A stretch of DNA of 23,447 nucleotides from Spirochaetota bacterium (GCA_023401595.1 JAEXDQ010000041.1:1-23447); one strand, 5' to 3'. Shown: positions 13,724 to 22,278, numbered from the stretch's first letter. Numbers and translations: made by a program. The notes: generated from the sequence alone by a model not told the origin.

Positions 13724-15013
13724 ATGAGCAACGCCATAACAAAAGAAATCAACACCACGAACCTTCCCGACACCAAGGGATATTTTGGAGAATTCGGAGG
13801 GGCTTATCTGCCCGACCAGCTCCAGAAAGTCATGGATGAGGTGACAAGATCCTACGAAGAAATCGTACAGGATCCAAGCTTCCTTCAGGAACTGAGCGAC
13901 CTGCAGATTCATTATGTCGGTCGTCCGTCCCCCGTATACTATGCGAAGCGGCTGTCGGCGGCCGTCGGCGGAGCGCAAATCTACCTGAAACGGGAGGATT
14001 TGAACCATACCGGCGCTCATAAGATCAACCACTGTATCGGCGAAGCGCTACTCGCCCGCAAGATGGGCAAGAAAAAGGTCATAGCCGAAACGGGCGCCGG
14101 TCAGCATGGCGTAGCGTTGGCGACCGCCGCCGCGCTGATGGGTCTTGAATGCGATATCTACATGGGAGCTGTCGACGTCCGCAAGGAAGCCCCCAACGTA
14201 AGCAGGATGAAGGTTCTCGGCGCAAGGGTGATCGAGGTCACACGCGGCACGCAGACGCTCAAGGACGCCGTGGACGCCGCGTTCGAAGCCTATCTTGCCG
14301 ATCCTGTCACCCAGATCTATTGTATCGGCTCCGTCGTCGGGCCGCATCCGTTCCCGATGATGGTTCGCGACTTCCAGAGCGTCGTCGGCATCGAGGCGAA
14401 GAAACAGTTCAACGACATGACCGGCGGCCTGCCTGACAACATCGTCGCCTGCGTCGGCGGCGGCTCGAATGCCATGGGCATTTTCAGCGCCTTCCTCGAA
14501 GACCCCGTGGCGCTCCACGGAGTGGAACCCGCTGGCAAGGGGTTGGATACCGACAAGCATGCGGCGACTTTGACAAAGGGCTCCGTGGGCATCCTGCATG
14601 GGTTCAAGAGCTATGTGCTTCAGGACAAGAGCGGAGAGCCGTTGCCGGTCTATTCAATCGCAAGCGGCCTGGACTATCCCGGCGTAGGGCCGCAGCACAG
14701 CTACCTCAAGACGATCAAACGGGTGAACTATGTCAGCGCCACCGACAGGGAGGCTGTGGAGGCGTTCTATGGCCTGAGTCGGATGGAGGGCATCATTCCA
14801 GCCCTTGAATCCTCCCATGCCGTAGCTTATGCGACTAAGCTCGCACAGACGCTTCCCAAGGACAAGACGATCTTGGTGAACCTCTCCGGCCGCGGGGACA
14901 AGGACATCGATTTCGTCATGGAGCATTACCCGTTGGTCGATTACGAGCCAAACGACGCCCGCGAAAACGGCTACGAGGAATTCCTCGCACACATCAAGGC
15001 GAAGCAAGACTGA
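13724..15013 (+). CDS. trpB: Tryptophan synthase beta chain (solitary TrpB)
   Basis: This 429-residue PLP enzyme condenses indole with L-serine to give L-tryptophan. It is of the TrpB1 type by sequence. The PLP lysine is K100 in HTGAHKIN, the catalytic Glu is E122 in ETGAGQHG, the phosphate-binding loop is CVGGGSNAMG, and the C-terminal GRGDKD motif and SSHA segment are present. It is slightly longer than the usual 390-400 residues, with extra residues at the N-terminus and at the tail. AGGAG lies just upstream of ATG 13724. No trpA, trpC, trpD or trpE is adjacent, so it stands alone and may salvage free indole. A strong terminator follows. Confidence 0.95.
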   Translation: MSNAITKEINTTNLPDTKGYFGEFGGAYLPDQLQKVMDEVTRSYEEIVQDPSFLQELSDLQIHYVGRPSPVYYAKRLSAAVGGAQIYLKREDLNHTGAHKINHCIGEALLARKMGKKKVIAETGAGQHGVALATAAALMGLECDIYMGAVDVRKEAPNVSRMKVLGARVIEVTRGTQTLKDAVDAAFEAYLADPVTQIYCIGSVVGPHPFPMMVRDFQSVVGIEAKKQFNDMTGGLPDNIVACVGGGSNAMGIFSAFLEDPVALHGVEPAGKGLDTDKHAATLTKGSVGILHGFKSYVLQDKSGEPLPVYSIASGLDYPGVGPQHSYLKTIKRVNYVSATDREAVEAFYGLSRMEGIIPALESSHAVAYATKLAQTLPKDKTILVNLSGRGDKDIDFVMEHYPLVDYEPNDARENGYEEFLAHIKAKQD

Positions 15014-15032
15014 TTTCCATCGCGGTGAATCA

Positions 15033-15149
15033 AAAGGCTATCGCAGGAATTGACAGACGAACCGGCGAGTTCCCCTTGTTGAACGGACGTTCGACAAGCA
15101 GGGGGCTCGCCATGTTGGCAAGCCATCCTGACGATAGCCTTTATTTTTT
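15033..15149 (+). terminator. Terminator of trpB with large nested hairpin
   Basis: AAAGGCTATCG (15033-15043) pairs perfectly with CGATAGCCTTT (15132-15142), followed by ATTTTTT. The stem continues with CAGGA/TCCTG. Inside is a second long hairpin: GGCGAG (15064-15069), CCCC, TTGTTGAAC (15076-15084), loop GGAC, GTTCGACAA (15089-15097), GGGG, CTCGCC (15106-15111). The outer stem and T run make a clear intrinsic terminator; the nested 48-base hairpin is unusual. Confidence 0.8.
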
Positions 15150-15184
15150 ACGCCGACAGGATATGTACGAGCGTATCATGGCCG

Positions 15185-15694
15185 CTATCTCACATACGTG
15201 ACCGTATCAGGCCGGTTCTTCCGCTCCCCGTCAACGGCGGACGATGGATAGCCCAAAGCGAGACAACCATGAACCTGATAACCGTCGGGTACTCCGAACG
15301 ACTGCAACGATGTATCGAACCGGCTGTCGCCGTTGATCCGGTTGCACCATACTGAACCGAGCCCCAGGGAGGTCGCAGCCAACATCATGTTCGTCATCGC
15401 GCAAGCGCAGTCTTCCGCCGCGTATTTGTCCCCGATGCGATAGGATACAAGTATCAATGTGGGGGCGTTGTAAAAGAAAGACTCCCCTTTTCCTGCGACA
15501 AGTTCACCGAGTTCCCGAAGCTTCAGGGGGTTCTGGAGAACCGTGAAATGCCATCTCTGGGTATTCATACCGCTCGGAGCATGCCGCCCGGCCCGTACCA
15601 CCAGTTCCAGTTCCGCGTCGGGTACCTGCTTGTCGGCATAGTTCCGTACACTCCTACGATGAAGGATAGTATTCAATGTCTCATTCATGCTCAT
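15185..15694 (-). CDS. Nitroreductase-family FMN protein
   Basis: This 169-residue protein belongs to the nitroreductase superfamily, flavin-dependent NAD(P)H oxidoreductases of broad substrate range. It shows the N-terminal HRRSVRNYADKQVP, the FMN-contact segment APSGMNTQRWHFTVL, ACAMTNMMLAATSLGLGSVWCN in the middle, and the C-terminal LALGYP. Start ATG 15694 is set by GGAGG with a 5-base spacer; the open frame extends to 15868 but that part lacks family similarity. The physiological substrate is unknown. It is divergent from lrgA. Confidence 0.9.
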   Translation of the reverse strand: MSMNETLNTILHRRSVRNYADKQVPDAELELVVRAGRHAPSGMNTQRWHFTVLQNPLKLRELGELVAGKGESFFYNAPTLILVSYRIGDKYAAEDCACAMTNMMLAATSLGLGSVWCNRINGDSRFDTSLQSFGVPDGYQVHGCLALGYPSSAVDGERKNRPDTVTYVR

Positions 15695-15710
15695 GGACGC
15701 CTCCGATACC

Positions 15711-15739
15711 AACGTACAGCTTCCCCGATGAATAGGCAA
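15711..15739 (-). promoter_or_regulatory. Candidate promoter of the nitroreductase gene
   Basis: On the minus strand TTGCCT (15739-15734) and TACGTT (15716-15711) are 17 bases apart, giving a short leader before ATG 15694. The -10 box is a weak match. Confidence 0.35.
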
Positions 15740-15903
15740 CGGCAGGAAACAGAAGACGATGAGTTTTTTTACGCCGTCCGTCGCCGGAAAGCCATGGACA
15801 ACCGACCTTTTTTCACCCCATGGAAACCTGAAAACGTCCAGAAGGCTGTACAAAGCATCGTGCCTCAAGTAGGATATTCGAAATGGATGGAGGGCGATCT
15901 GAT

Positions 15904-16314
15904 ATGAAACTTCTTGGACAGATCGGGATTGTTTTTGGAATCTGTCTTCTAGGCGAGCTGATCGCGGCGATACTGCCGTTCACCTTTCCCGCCAGCATCA
16001 TCAGCATGGTATTATTGTTTGCCCTGCTTGCGTCGAAACTGTTGAAAATCGAACATATCGAACAGAAAGCCGATTTCCTGTTACAGAACATGGCGTTCTT
16101 TTTCATACCTGCGGGAGTCGGAATTCTAGAACACGTACAGCTGCTGAAGGGTTGCTGGTGGCAATTGCTTCTTATCTGCGCAATCACGCTGGTGCTGGTT
16201 TTCGCCTCTACGGTCTGGACGGTAGCCGCCGTACTCGCCCTCCAACGCCGGTTCGCCAAGCGGCGATTCGTCAGGAGCCGAACCGGCGAAGAACCGGATG
16301 GAGGCGCAAAATGA
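15904..16314 (+). CDS. lrgA: CidA/LrgA-family membrane protein
   Basis: This 136-residue holin-like protein has four hydrophobic segments (residues about 5-28, 32-50, 58-82, 88-115) and the LrgA/CidA pattern FPASIISMVLLF and MAFFFIPAGVGIL. In staphylococci such proteins act with LrgB in control of murein hydrolase activity and cell lysis; in other bacteria the pair is linked to pyruvate or glycolate export. ATG 15904 has GGAGGG 9 bases upstream. Its TGA overlaps the lrgB ATG (ATGA), so translation is coupled. Confidence 0.9.
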   Translation: MKLLGQIGIVFGICLLGELIAAILPFTFPASIISMVLLFALLASKLLKIEHIEQKADFLLQNMAFFFIPAGVGILEHVQLLKGCWWQLLLICAITLVLVFASTVWTVAAVLALQRRFAKRRFVRSRTGEEPDGGAK

Positions 16315-17003
16315 ACGAAACTCTCGCCCAGATATGCAATTCGCCGTTTTTCGGAATCTCATTGAGCATCTGCTGCTATGCGTTCGGGTTCTGGGTCAAC
16401 CGCAAGGTCAGGTCGCCTCTGGCGAATCCCCTGCTGATAGCAATCCTCCTTGTAGCGGGAACACTGGTCCTGTTCGACATCCCATTGGACAGCTACAACC
16501 GGGGCGGCGGCGTCATCTCGATGTTCCTCGGGCCGGCGACGGCTGTGCTTGCCTTGACGATCTACCGACAGCGCAAGCTGCTCGGCACATATCTGATCGC
16601 CGTCCTTTGCGGGACCCTTGTCGGCTCACTGGTATCCTTGGCAAGCGTCTGGGCTCTCGGCAAGGCCTTCGGGCTGGACGACCAGCTCATTTTCTCCATA
16701 TTGCCGAAATCGGTGACGACGCCTATCGCGATCGAAATCAGCAAGCAGCTGGGGGGCTTCTCCTCGCTCACCGTGGCCGCCGTCGTAATCACCGGTACTC
16801 TTGGCAATATCCTCGCGCCGACATTGGTCAGACTTTTCAAGGTCAAGGATCCTGTCGCGGCGGGCGTAGGAATCGGAACATGCAGCCATGCCGTCGGCAC
16901 CAGCAAAGCGATAGAGCTGGGGGAAATCCAAGGAGCCATGAGCGGAATCGCACTGAGCATGTCGGGCGTCATTACTGTCCTGCTGGCTCTATTGATTTTC
17001 TAA
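16311..17003 (+). CDS. lrgB: CidB/LrgB-family membrane protein
   Basis: The 230-residue polytopic protein carries LrgB signatures: FWVNRKVRSPLANPLLIAI, GVISMFLGPATAVLALTIYRQR, ILPKSVTTPIAIEISKQLGG, and GIGTCSHAVGTSKAIELGE. About seven hydrophobic segments are seen. ATG 16311 overlaps the lrgA stop by four bases and has GGAGG 6 bases upstream, so the two form a coupled operon. Function is as for LrgA: antiholin-like or metabolite-export partner. No LytSR two-component regulator is nearby. Confidence 0.94.
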   Translation: MNETLAQICNSPFFGISLSICCYAFGFWVNRKVRSPLANPLLIAILLVAGTLVLFDIPLDSYNRGGGVISMFLGPATAVLALTIYRQRKLLGTYLIAVLCGTLVGSLVSLASVWALGKAFGLDDQLIFSILPKSVTTPIAIEISKQLGGFSSLTVAAVVITGTLGNILAPTLVRLFKVKDPVAAGVGIGTCSHAVGTSKAIELGEIQGAMSGIALSMSGVITVLLALLIF

Positions 17004-17023
17004 TGATGCCTTGGTTCCGCTTG

Positions 17024-17044
17024 ATGTCGGATACCAATCGACAT
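17024..17044. terminator. Hairpin between convergent lrgB and yitT
   Basis: ATGTCG (17024-17029) and CGACAT (17039-17044) form a 6-bp stem in the 60-base gap between convergent genes. No T run follows, so it is a weak terminator candidate. Confidence 0.3.
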
Positions 17045-17063
17045 AATTCATTGATACAGGCTA

Positions 17064-17966
17064 TCAATCGTCCTCTTTGACTGGTTTAATCTTTACGTTG
17101 GCGAACCCCTGCCCTTGTACTTGATACGTCTCGTTGACGAACATGAAGGCATCGGGGTCTTCTTCGTGAACGATACGTTCCAAAGCGTTGATCTGCCGAT
17201 TGTTGACGACGGCCATCAGCATGGTACGGGACTTGCCCGTATAGACGCCGACTCCGGTAAGCAGCGTCGCGCCATGCCGTAGCTCGCTGATGATCCTTCG
17301 GCCGATCGCTTCATGCTTCTTGCTGACGATATAGGCGGTCTTGGCGTACTTGGTCCCCAGGTTCATGACAACGTAGTTGATCATCTGTCCGGAAAGATAC
17401 AGGGTGATGATCGCGAACAACGCCCGCTCAAACCCGAACACGACCGCACCAGCGACTATGATCAGGCCGTCCACCAGGAACAGGGCCGTCCCCAACGGCA
17501 GCGGCGTATATTTGTTGATAATTTGCGCGACGATGTCCGTCCCTCCGGTATTGGCCCCCGACCGCATCACAAGGCCGATGCCGGCTCCGATCAACACGCC
17601 GCCGAAAATCGCCGACAGCAGGACGTCCACCTTGTCCGCATAGTTCAGGAAGCCGTCGTAGCCGGTCAGCTGTCCTATCACGCTTACCCATAAGGAAAGC
17701 AACGAAGACCCGATCAACGACTTCGCCCCGTAGATGGGGCCGAAAATCTTCATTCCGATCAGAAACAAGGGAATACTGCAAGCGAGCATCACGATACCGG
17801 GATCCCAACCGAACGTATAGTAACAGATCGTACCGATACCGTTCACTCCACCGCTGGCTATTTTCGCTGGAGTAATAAAGCCGGCCACAGCCAATCCCGC
17901 GATAAACGTTCCAATGACAATATACGTATACTCGACAACCGTCTTCTTCGTTATCCGCTTCAACAT
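17064..17966 (-). CDS. YitT-family membrane protein with C-terminal DUF2179
   Basis: This 300-residue protein has five to six transmembrane segments in an N-terminal YitT (DUF161) region, including GVNGIGTICYYTFGWDPG, GSSLLSLW and SGANTGGTDIVAQIINKYTPLPLG. A soluble C-terminal DUF2179 domain follows from about residue 215 (TAYIVSKKHEAIGRRIISEL to the end). The molecular role of the family is not established; transport is suspected. ATG 17966 is preferred to ATG 17981 because GGAAGGG then serves as Shine-Dalgarno. It is monocistronic on the minus strand, with three short repeats upstream. Confidence 0.88.
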   Translation of the reverse strand: MLKRITKKTVVEYTYIVIGTFIAGLAVAGFITPAKIASGGVNGIGTICYYTFGWDPGIVMLACSIPLFLIGMKIFGPIYGAKSLIGSSLLSLWVSVIGQLTGYDGFLNYADKVDVLLSAIFGGVLIGAGIGLVMRSGANTGGTDIVAQIINKYTPLPLGTALFLVDGLIIVAGAVVFGFERALFAIITLYLSGQMINYVVMNLGTKYAKTAYIVSKKHEAIGRRIISELRHGATLLTGVGVYTGKSRTMLMAVVNNRQINALERIVHEEDPDAFMFVNETYQVQGQGFANVKIKPVKEDD

Positions 17967-18001
17967 CGTATTCCCTTCCATGCCATTCGATCTCTATGGA
18001 C

Positions 18002-18059
18002 ACTATACCCATTCGGCAAAAAAAGAAACAGTATTCGGCTTTACCGCAGTATTCGGCTT
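18002..18059 (-). promoter_or_regulatory. yitT promoter region with GCCGAAT repeats
   Basis: On the minus strand a -10 box TATAGT (18007-18002) lies upstream of yitT with only a weak -35. GCCGAAT occurs three times in the same orientation, at 18017-18011, 18039-18033 and 18057-18051. The last two are part of a 13-base direct repeat (AAGCCGAATACTG) with an 18-base period. Repeated sites across a promoter suggest binding of a regulator. Confidence 0.4.
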
Positions 18060-18158
18060 CATCATCGAACGATCCGCGGAACGCGCCTCATCGTATCCGC
18101 TTCCATACCGGCCGTAGATTGCGCTGCGCGCCTGCGAACAAAACGAAACTACGAACAG

Positions 18159-18231
18159 CTTTTTCTTGATAGAAGAAAAAGAGGATATCGCGAAGTGCAA
18201 GGACACACCTGTACGATACCCTCAGATCGTA
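18159..18231 (-). terminator. Hairpins downstream of uxuB
   Basis: Past the uxuB stop on the minus strand come TACGAT/ATCGTA (18231-18226 and 18217-18212), then the 9-bp stem CTTTTTCTT/AAGAAAAAG (18181-18173 and 18167-18159). Neither has a clean T run after it, although the second stem itself begins with five T. They are the only candidates for ending the uxu operon transcript. Confidence 0.35.
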
Positions 18232-18248
18232 TAACGGAATAAAAAGAC

Positions 18249-19862
18249 TCAGCCCACGTACTTGCGGAGCGTCTTACGGATAGCGCCAGGCCCTGCCGTC
18301 AGTTCGGTGAAGTACTGAATCACCAGCGGGGCGAGACCCGCCTTGTAGAGATCCACGCCAAAGATCTTCGTATCCGACAGAATCGGACGCAGGATCTCAT
18401 CGAACGGCCCCGAGTCGCCAAGCTTGATACCGGCGACGAACGGACAGACATGGGAAAGCAGCGGGTCGGGACTGAGCTCGAACGCCTTGCCATCATCGTC
18501 CACACCCATCAGATAGCGGCACCAACCGGCGAACACCAGTGGAATCAGCTTCAAGTCGGAGACTTTGAGCGTCTTGCTCGCCATATAGGCCTTGATCGTC
18601 TCACCGAACCGGATGGAGAGCTTCTGGGATGTATCGCAGGCGATTCGCTGCGGAGTATCGGGCATGAACGGATTGGGGATGCGAACCTCAAGGACCTCCT
18701 TGATGAACGCCTGGGGGTCGAGGATGCCGGGATTCACGACGACGGGCAGCCCTTCGACATAACCGATGGCGTTGACCATCTTGGAAAGCTGGGGGTCCTT
18801 CATCTCATCGGCGATCAAATGATAGCCAAGCAGACAGCCGTAGATAGCGAGGCAGGTGTGCAGCGGATTCAGACAGGTACAGACCTTCATCTTTTCGACT
18901 TTGTTCACGGTATCGCGATCCGTGAAGTAGACTCCGGCCTGTTCAAGTGCGGGACGCCCATTGGGGAACAGGTCTTCGATGACCAAGTACTGCGGTTCCT
19001 CGGCATTGACGAACGGGGCGATCCAGGTCTTCTTGTCGGTCACGACGACATCGGTATCCTCGAAACCGTCGGCGTCAAGGGAGGTCTTCACCTTGGCGTC
19101 TGGCCGCGGAGTGATCTTGTCGATCATGCTCCAGGGAAAGCTGACCTTCGACGGGTCGGAAACATAATCGATGAAGCCCTTCTCCACCAGACCGCGTTCA
19201 GCCCACTGTCCGGCGATCGTCTGTACGGCGAGCTGTAGCTTCTCCCCATTGTGGGAGCAGTTGTCCATGCTGACCAATGCGAGGGGCAACTTGCCCGCAA
19301 CATACCGTTCGTAGACCAAAGCAGTCAGTTTGGCGAGGAACATGGACGGTTTCGCCGGCCCCGCCGCGAAATCGGCTTCGATCGAGGGGAAGAAAACGCC
19401 CTCGGCATTGCGAAGCCCGTAGCCCTTCTCGGTAATCGTAAAACTGACCATCTGCAAGGAGGGGTTTCTGAAGGCAGCCTGGAAGGCGGCCCATTCGGCG
19501 GAGAACGACGGATCGCATTTCATGGCGTCGACAACCGAAGCGATAACCCGCTTCTCGATAGAACCGTCGCTTTTCAACACGACCAGCAGACTGAGGTCAT
19601 CATGCGGGACATAGATCTTGTCGATGATTTCATAGTCGAAGCCTTCTCCGACGACAATGCCCTTGTCGCTCAACCCCTTCTCCAGCAAGGTCTGCTGTAA
19701 AGCGGCGGGGAAACCACGGAAGATATTCCCCGCTCCGAAATGAATCCAAACCGGAGCCTGTTTCGTAGCGGCGACAACCCGCTCCCTGTCAAAGGACGGT
19801 ACAGCGTATCCCTTCTCGGCCCACAGCCGCTTGTCGGACAAACCTGTAGCATTCAGTTTCAT
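18249..19862 (-). CDS. uxuB: Fructuronate reductase / D-mannonate oxidoreductase
   Basis: This 537-residue NAD-dependent enzyme of the mannitol dehydrogenase family interconverts D-fructuronate and D-mannonate in glucuronate catabolism. The Rossmann part starts with WIHFGAGNIFRGF. The C-terminal catalytic domain carries the family motif with the essential Lys/His region near NPLHTCLAIYG, followed by EVRIPNPFMPDTPQRIACDTSQKL. It is longer than E. coli UxuB (486), as in many anaerobe homologues. ATG 19862 follows AGGAG with a 7-base spacer; the open frame to 19892 is not needed. It is the last gene of the uxuA-gntR-uxuB operon, 42 bases after gntR. A related tagaturonate reductase is a less likely alternative given uxuA. 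Confidence 0.93.
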   Translation of the reverse strand: MKLNATGLSDKRLWAEKGYAVPSFDRERVVAATKQAPVWIHFGAGNIFRGFPAALQQTLLEKGLSDKGIVVGEGFDYEIIDKIYVPHDDLSLLVVLKSDGSIEKRVIASVVDAMKCDPSFSAEWAAFQAAFRNPSLQMVSFTITEKGYGLRNAEGVFFPSIEADFAAGPAKPSMFLAKLTALVYERYVAGKLPLALVSMDNCSHNGEKLQLAVQTIAGQWAERGLVEKGFIDYVSDPSKVSFPWSMIDKITPRPDAKVKTSLDADGFEDTDVVVTDKKTWIAPFVNAEEPQYLVIEDLFPNGRPALEQAGVYFTDRDTVNKVEKMKVCTCLNPLHTCLAIYGCLLGYHLIADEMKDPQLSKMVNAIGYVEGLPVVVNPGILDPQAFIKEVLEVRIPNPFMPDTPQRIACDTSQKLSIRFGETIKAYMASKTLKVSDLKLIPLVFAGWCRYLMGVDDDGKAFELSPDPLLSHVCPFVAGIKLGDSGPFDEILRPILSDTKIFGVDLYKAGLAPLVIQYFTELTAGPGAIRKTLRKYVG

Positions 19863-19904
19863 AATGCATCTCCTCGTCATAACCTTGTTCATTCAATTCC
19901 AAGC

Positions 19905-20618
19905 TCAGACACGTAGCGTACTGAGCATCCCGTCGTCGGCTGTCTCCGGAATGAAAAATCTTGGATACTTCTCCATCATCCAAGCCGCTTCCGTCAGCAG
20001 CTTGGTCAGATGGTGATGCTCGACCTCAAGCACCCGGTCGATATCCTTCTTCCGGAAAGCGGCTATCAATTCCTCATGCTGGGCGATTACATCTTGCGAA
20101 ACGCCCTCGTTCCAAAATGAAAGCAACCTGATGCGGTGGTAGTTCCCGCACTGGCTCTGAATCAATTCCCAACTCCGCACATGCCCAATACCGGTAAAGA
20201 CAATCGAATGGAACTCATCGTCCCATTTGATGAACTGTTCATATGTACGACTCTCCGCCACGATCTTCTGCTGTGCGACAGCGGCCTCCATGGCGGCGAT
20301 ATCGGAAGGGGTCCACCGATCCACGAACCGCTGTACGGCATGCTCCTCCAGACTGGTACGGATAAAACGCTCTTCCTCGACTTGTTTCAGATCGAGAAGG
20401 GATACCCGGGTGCCTTTCTGTGGAAAAATATCCACGAGCTTGTCGTTTGAAAGCTTCATCAACGCATCACGCACAGGAGAACGGCTTACTTGAAGCCGTT
20501 CAGTCAACTCGACCACGTTCAGTTCCTGTCCGGGTTCGAATTTCAGACCAAGAATCAAGTCGCGCAGCGTCTTGTAGATTCCGTCCGCAGCAGTAGTCCG
20601 CATTGTTGATGATGGCAT
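19905..20618 (-). CDS. GntR-family regulator, FadR/FCD subfamily
   Basis: This 237-residue protein has an N-terminal winged helix (residues about 8-75; ELNVVELTERLQVSRSPVRDALMKL is the helix-turn-helix) and a C-terminal FCD ligand domain. The FCD metal-binding residues are visible in WDDEFHSIVF, the HEELIAAF helix and EHHHLTKL. Family members repress sugar-acid genes and respond to a uronate or related metabolite, as UxuR and ExuR do. ATG 20618 has GGAGG 6 bases upstream, while the frame extends to 20705 without support. It lies between uxuA and uxuB, and probably binds the palindrome in the uxuA promoter. Confidence 0.9.
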   Translation of the reverse strand: MPSSTMRTTAADGIYKTLRDLILGLKFEPGQELNVVELTERLQVSRSPVRDALMKLSNDKLVDIFPQKGTRVSLLDLKQVEEERFIRTSLEEHAVQRFVDRWTPSDIAAMEAAVAQQKIVAESRTYEQFIKWDDEFHSIVFTGIGHVRSWELIQSQCGNYHRIRLLSFWNEGVSQDVIAQHEELIAAFRKKDIDRVLEVEHHHLTKLLTEAAWMMEKYPRFFIPETADDGMLSTLRV

Positions 20619-20716
20619 CCAGCACCTCCAGCCCGCATTATCCGTCGCACGATTGAAAATCCGTCGATGCCCGGGATTGTACCACGGGCATCTCAGGGAT
20701 TTCAACGTTCAGGGCA

Positions 20717-21802
20717 TCAACCCTTGCAGCATCCGCGCTTGGAGCATTTGTCGATCGCTTCCCACAGGCCGTTGATATAGACGGCGCCAAGGGCGCGGTC
20801 GTACAGGCCATAGCCGGGCATCGCGACCTCGTCCCAGATCATGCGCCCATGGTCGGGACGGATCGGACCGTCGAAACCGATGTCATAGAGAGCCTTGACA
20901 ATCTCGAACATGTCGAACGAGCCGTCGCTGGACAGATGGGCGGCTTCTTCAAACACGCCGGGGGCGAAATGATGCAGGTTCCGGACATGGGCGAAATGGA
21001 TACGGCCGGGCAACGCGCGAATGATATCGGGCAGGTCGTTCTTCAAGCTGGTTCCCAAGGAACCGGTGCAGAGGGTCACGCCATTGAACGGAGCATCCAC
21101 GGCTTTCATCAGCTTCAGCAGGTTCTCCTTGCAGGTAATGATGCGAGGAAGACCGAACACCGGCCATGCGGGATCGTCCGGATGGATCGCCATCCTGATG
21201 CCCCATTTCTCACAGACAGGCTGGATGGCCTTGAGGAAATAGACGAGGTTCTCGAAGAGCTTGTCGCTGTCGACGTTTTCATACGCCTTGAACAGCTCCT
21301 TGACATGCGCAAGGCGCTCCGGTTCCCAACCGGGCATCACGAACCCGTTGGAATTCGCGTTCGTCTGGTCAAAGAAGGTAGCGGGATCGATCTTGTCCAC
21401 CACTTCCTGGTCGTAGGCCAGCACTGTGGAGCCGTCGGGGCGCATCTTCGCAAGGTCGGTACGCGTCCAGTCGAAAACGGGCATGAAGTTGTAGCAAACG
21501 ACCTTGATACCGGCCTTGCCGAGGTTCTCCAGCGTGTCGATATAGTTCTTGATATATTTGTCGCGGTCGGGCGTCCCGATCTTGATCGCGTCGTGGACGT
21601 TGACGCTTTCGATTCCGCTGATCTCTAGCCCCGCAGCCTCGACTTCCGCCTTGATCGCCTCGATTCGCTCCATCGGCCACGGTTCACCCGCGGGAATGTC
21701 GTACAATGTCGTAATGACGCCGACTACACCAGGAATCTGGCGGATCTGCTTCAATGTCACGGAATCAAAACCAGTACCGTACCAACGCAAAGTCATCTTC
21801 AT
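20717..21802 (-). CDS. uxuA: Mannonate dehydratase
   Basis: This 361-residue metal-dependent TIM-barrel enzyme converts D-mannonate to 2-keto-3-deoxy-D-gluconate. Characteristic segments are MKMTLRWYGTGFDSVTL at the start, CYNFMPVFDWTRTDL, MAIHPDDPAWPVFGLPRI with metal-ligand His and Asp, TLCTGSLG, HFAHVRNL, and DGPIRPDHGRMIWDE near the end. Length matches Gram-positive UxuA (about 360; E. coli 394). ATG 21802 is preceded by AGGA at 5 bases; the upstream open frame contains the promoter. The C-terminus CSKRGCCKG is unusually cysteine-rich. It is the first gene of the operon, 98 bases before gntR. A KDG kinase and aldolase are not in the window. Confidence 0.96.
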   Translation of the reverse strand: MKMTLRWYGTGFDSVTLKQIRQIPGVVGVITTLYDIPAGEPWPMERIEAIKAEVEAAGLEISGIESVNVHDAIKIGTPDRDKYIKNYIDTLENLGKAGIKVVCYNFMPVFDWTRTDLAKMRPDGSTVLAYDQEVVDKIDPATFFDQTNANSNGFVMPGWEPERLAHVKELFKAYENVDSDKLFENLVYFLKAIQPVCEKWGIRMAIHPDDPAWPVFGLPRIITCKENLLKLMKAVDAPFNGVTLCTGSLGTSLKNDLPDIIRALPGRIHFAHVRNLHHFAPGVFEEAAHLSSDGSFDMFEIVKALYDIGFDGPIRPDHGRMIWDEVAMPGYGLYDRALGAVYINGLWEAIDKCSKRGCCKG

Positions 21803-21877
21803 AGGAATCCTCTCCTTTCGTTTGTCTGCTCTCCCCCGTCGGAACCTCCGGCGCAGGGTGATTTTTCTCGTATCAGT

Positions 21878-21907
21878 AGTGTAACATACTAATATATTAG
21901 TTGGCAA
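21878..21907 (-). promoter_or_regulatory. Promoter of the uxuA operon
   Basis: On the minus strand TTGCCA (21907-21902) and TACACT (21883-21878) are separated by 18 bases. This leaves a leader of about 70 nt before ATG 21802, and its spacer contains a 14-bp palindrome. Confidence 0.6.
21888..21901. promoter_or_regulatory. Probable operator ACTAATATATTAGT
   Basis: This perfect 14-bp palindrome fills most of the spacer between the -35 and -10 boxes of the uxuA promoter, a classic repressor position. The FCD-type GntR protein encoded in the operon is the obvious candidate ligand. The sequence is not the E. coli UxuR consensus. Confidence 0.55.
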
Positions 21908-22278
21908 GAGAAATCCATCATCCCTTTCACGGATCCTGCCCTCCCCCCCACGATTGAAGCATATGCCTCTTCTGCAACAGACGGGAAACCCGATACGAAA
22001 CGTCACTGTAGCGGCCAGAGAAAGCTAGCGTCGTCACATGAACGCGTCCTCGTAGCGTTCCTACGCCATGAAATCCAGTTCCCTGAAAAAACGTAGAATC
22101 ACCCCAATAATCACCCCGTCAGTCATCCCAGGAATGATTACAACCGCAATCCGCTGCCGCATACTTGTATCAGGATGATGAGGATCAATTCACTTCGTTC
22201 GCCTCGCATTGGGGCGCCGCCATCCTCTAGTTCCGATCATACAGACGGCAAAGTCAACGCAAAAGGAGAATGACCGCG
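21908..22278. other. Intergenic region between uxuA and the lipoprotein gene
   Basis: This divergent region holds no supported gene. Visible items are the hairpin CGTAG/CTACG near 22050-22065 and a short repeat AATCACCCC (around 22090-22115). A promoter for the lipoprotein gene is expected but none stands out. Confidence 0.35.
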
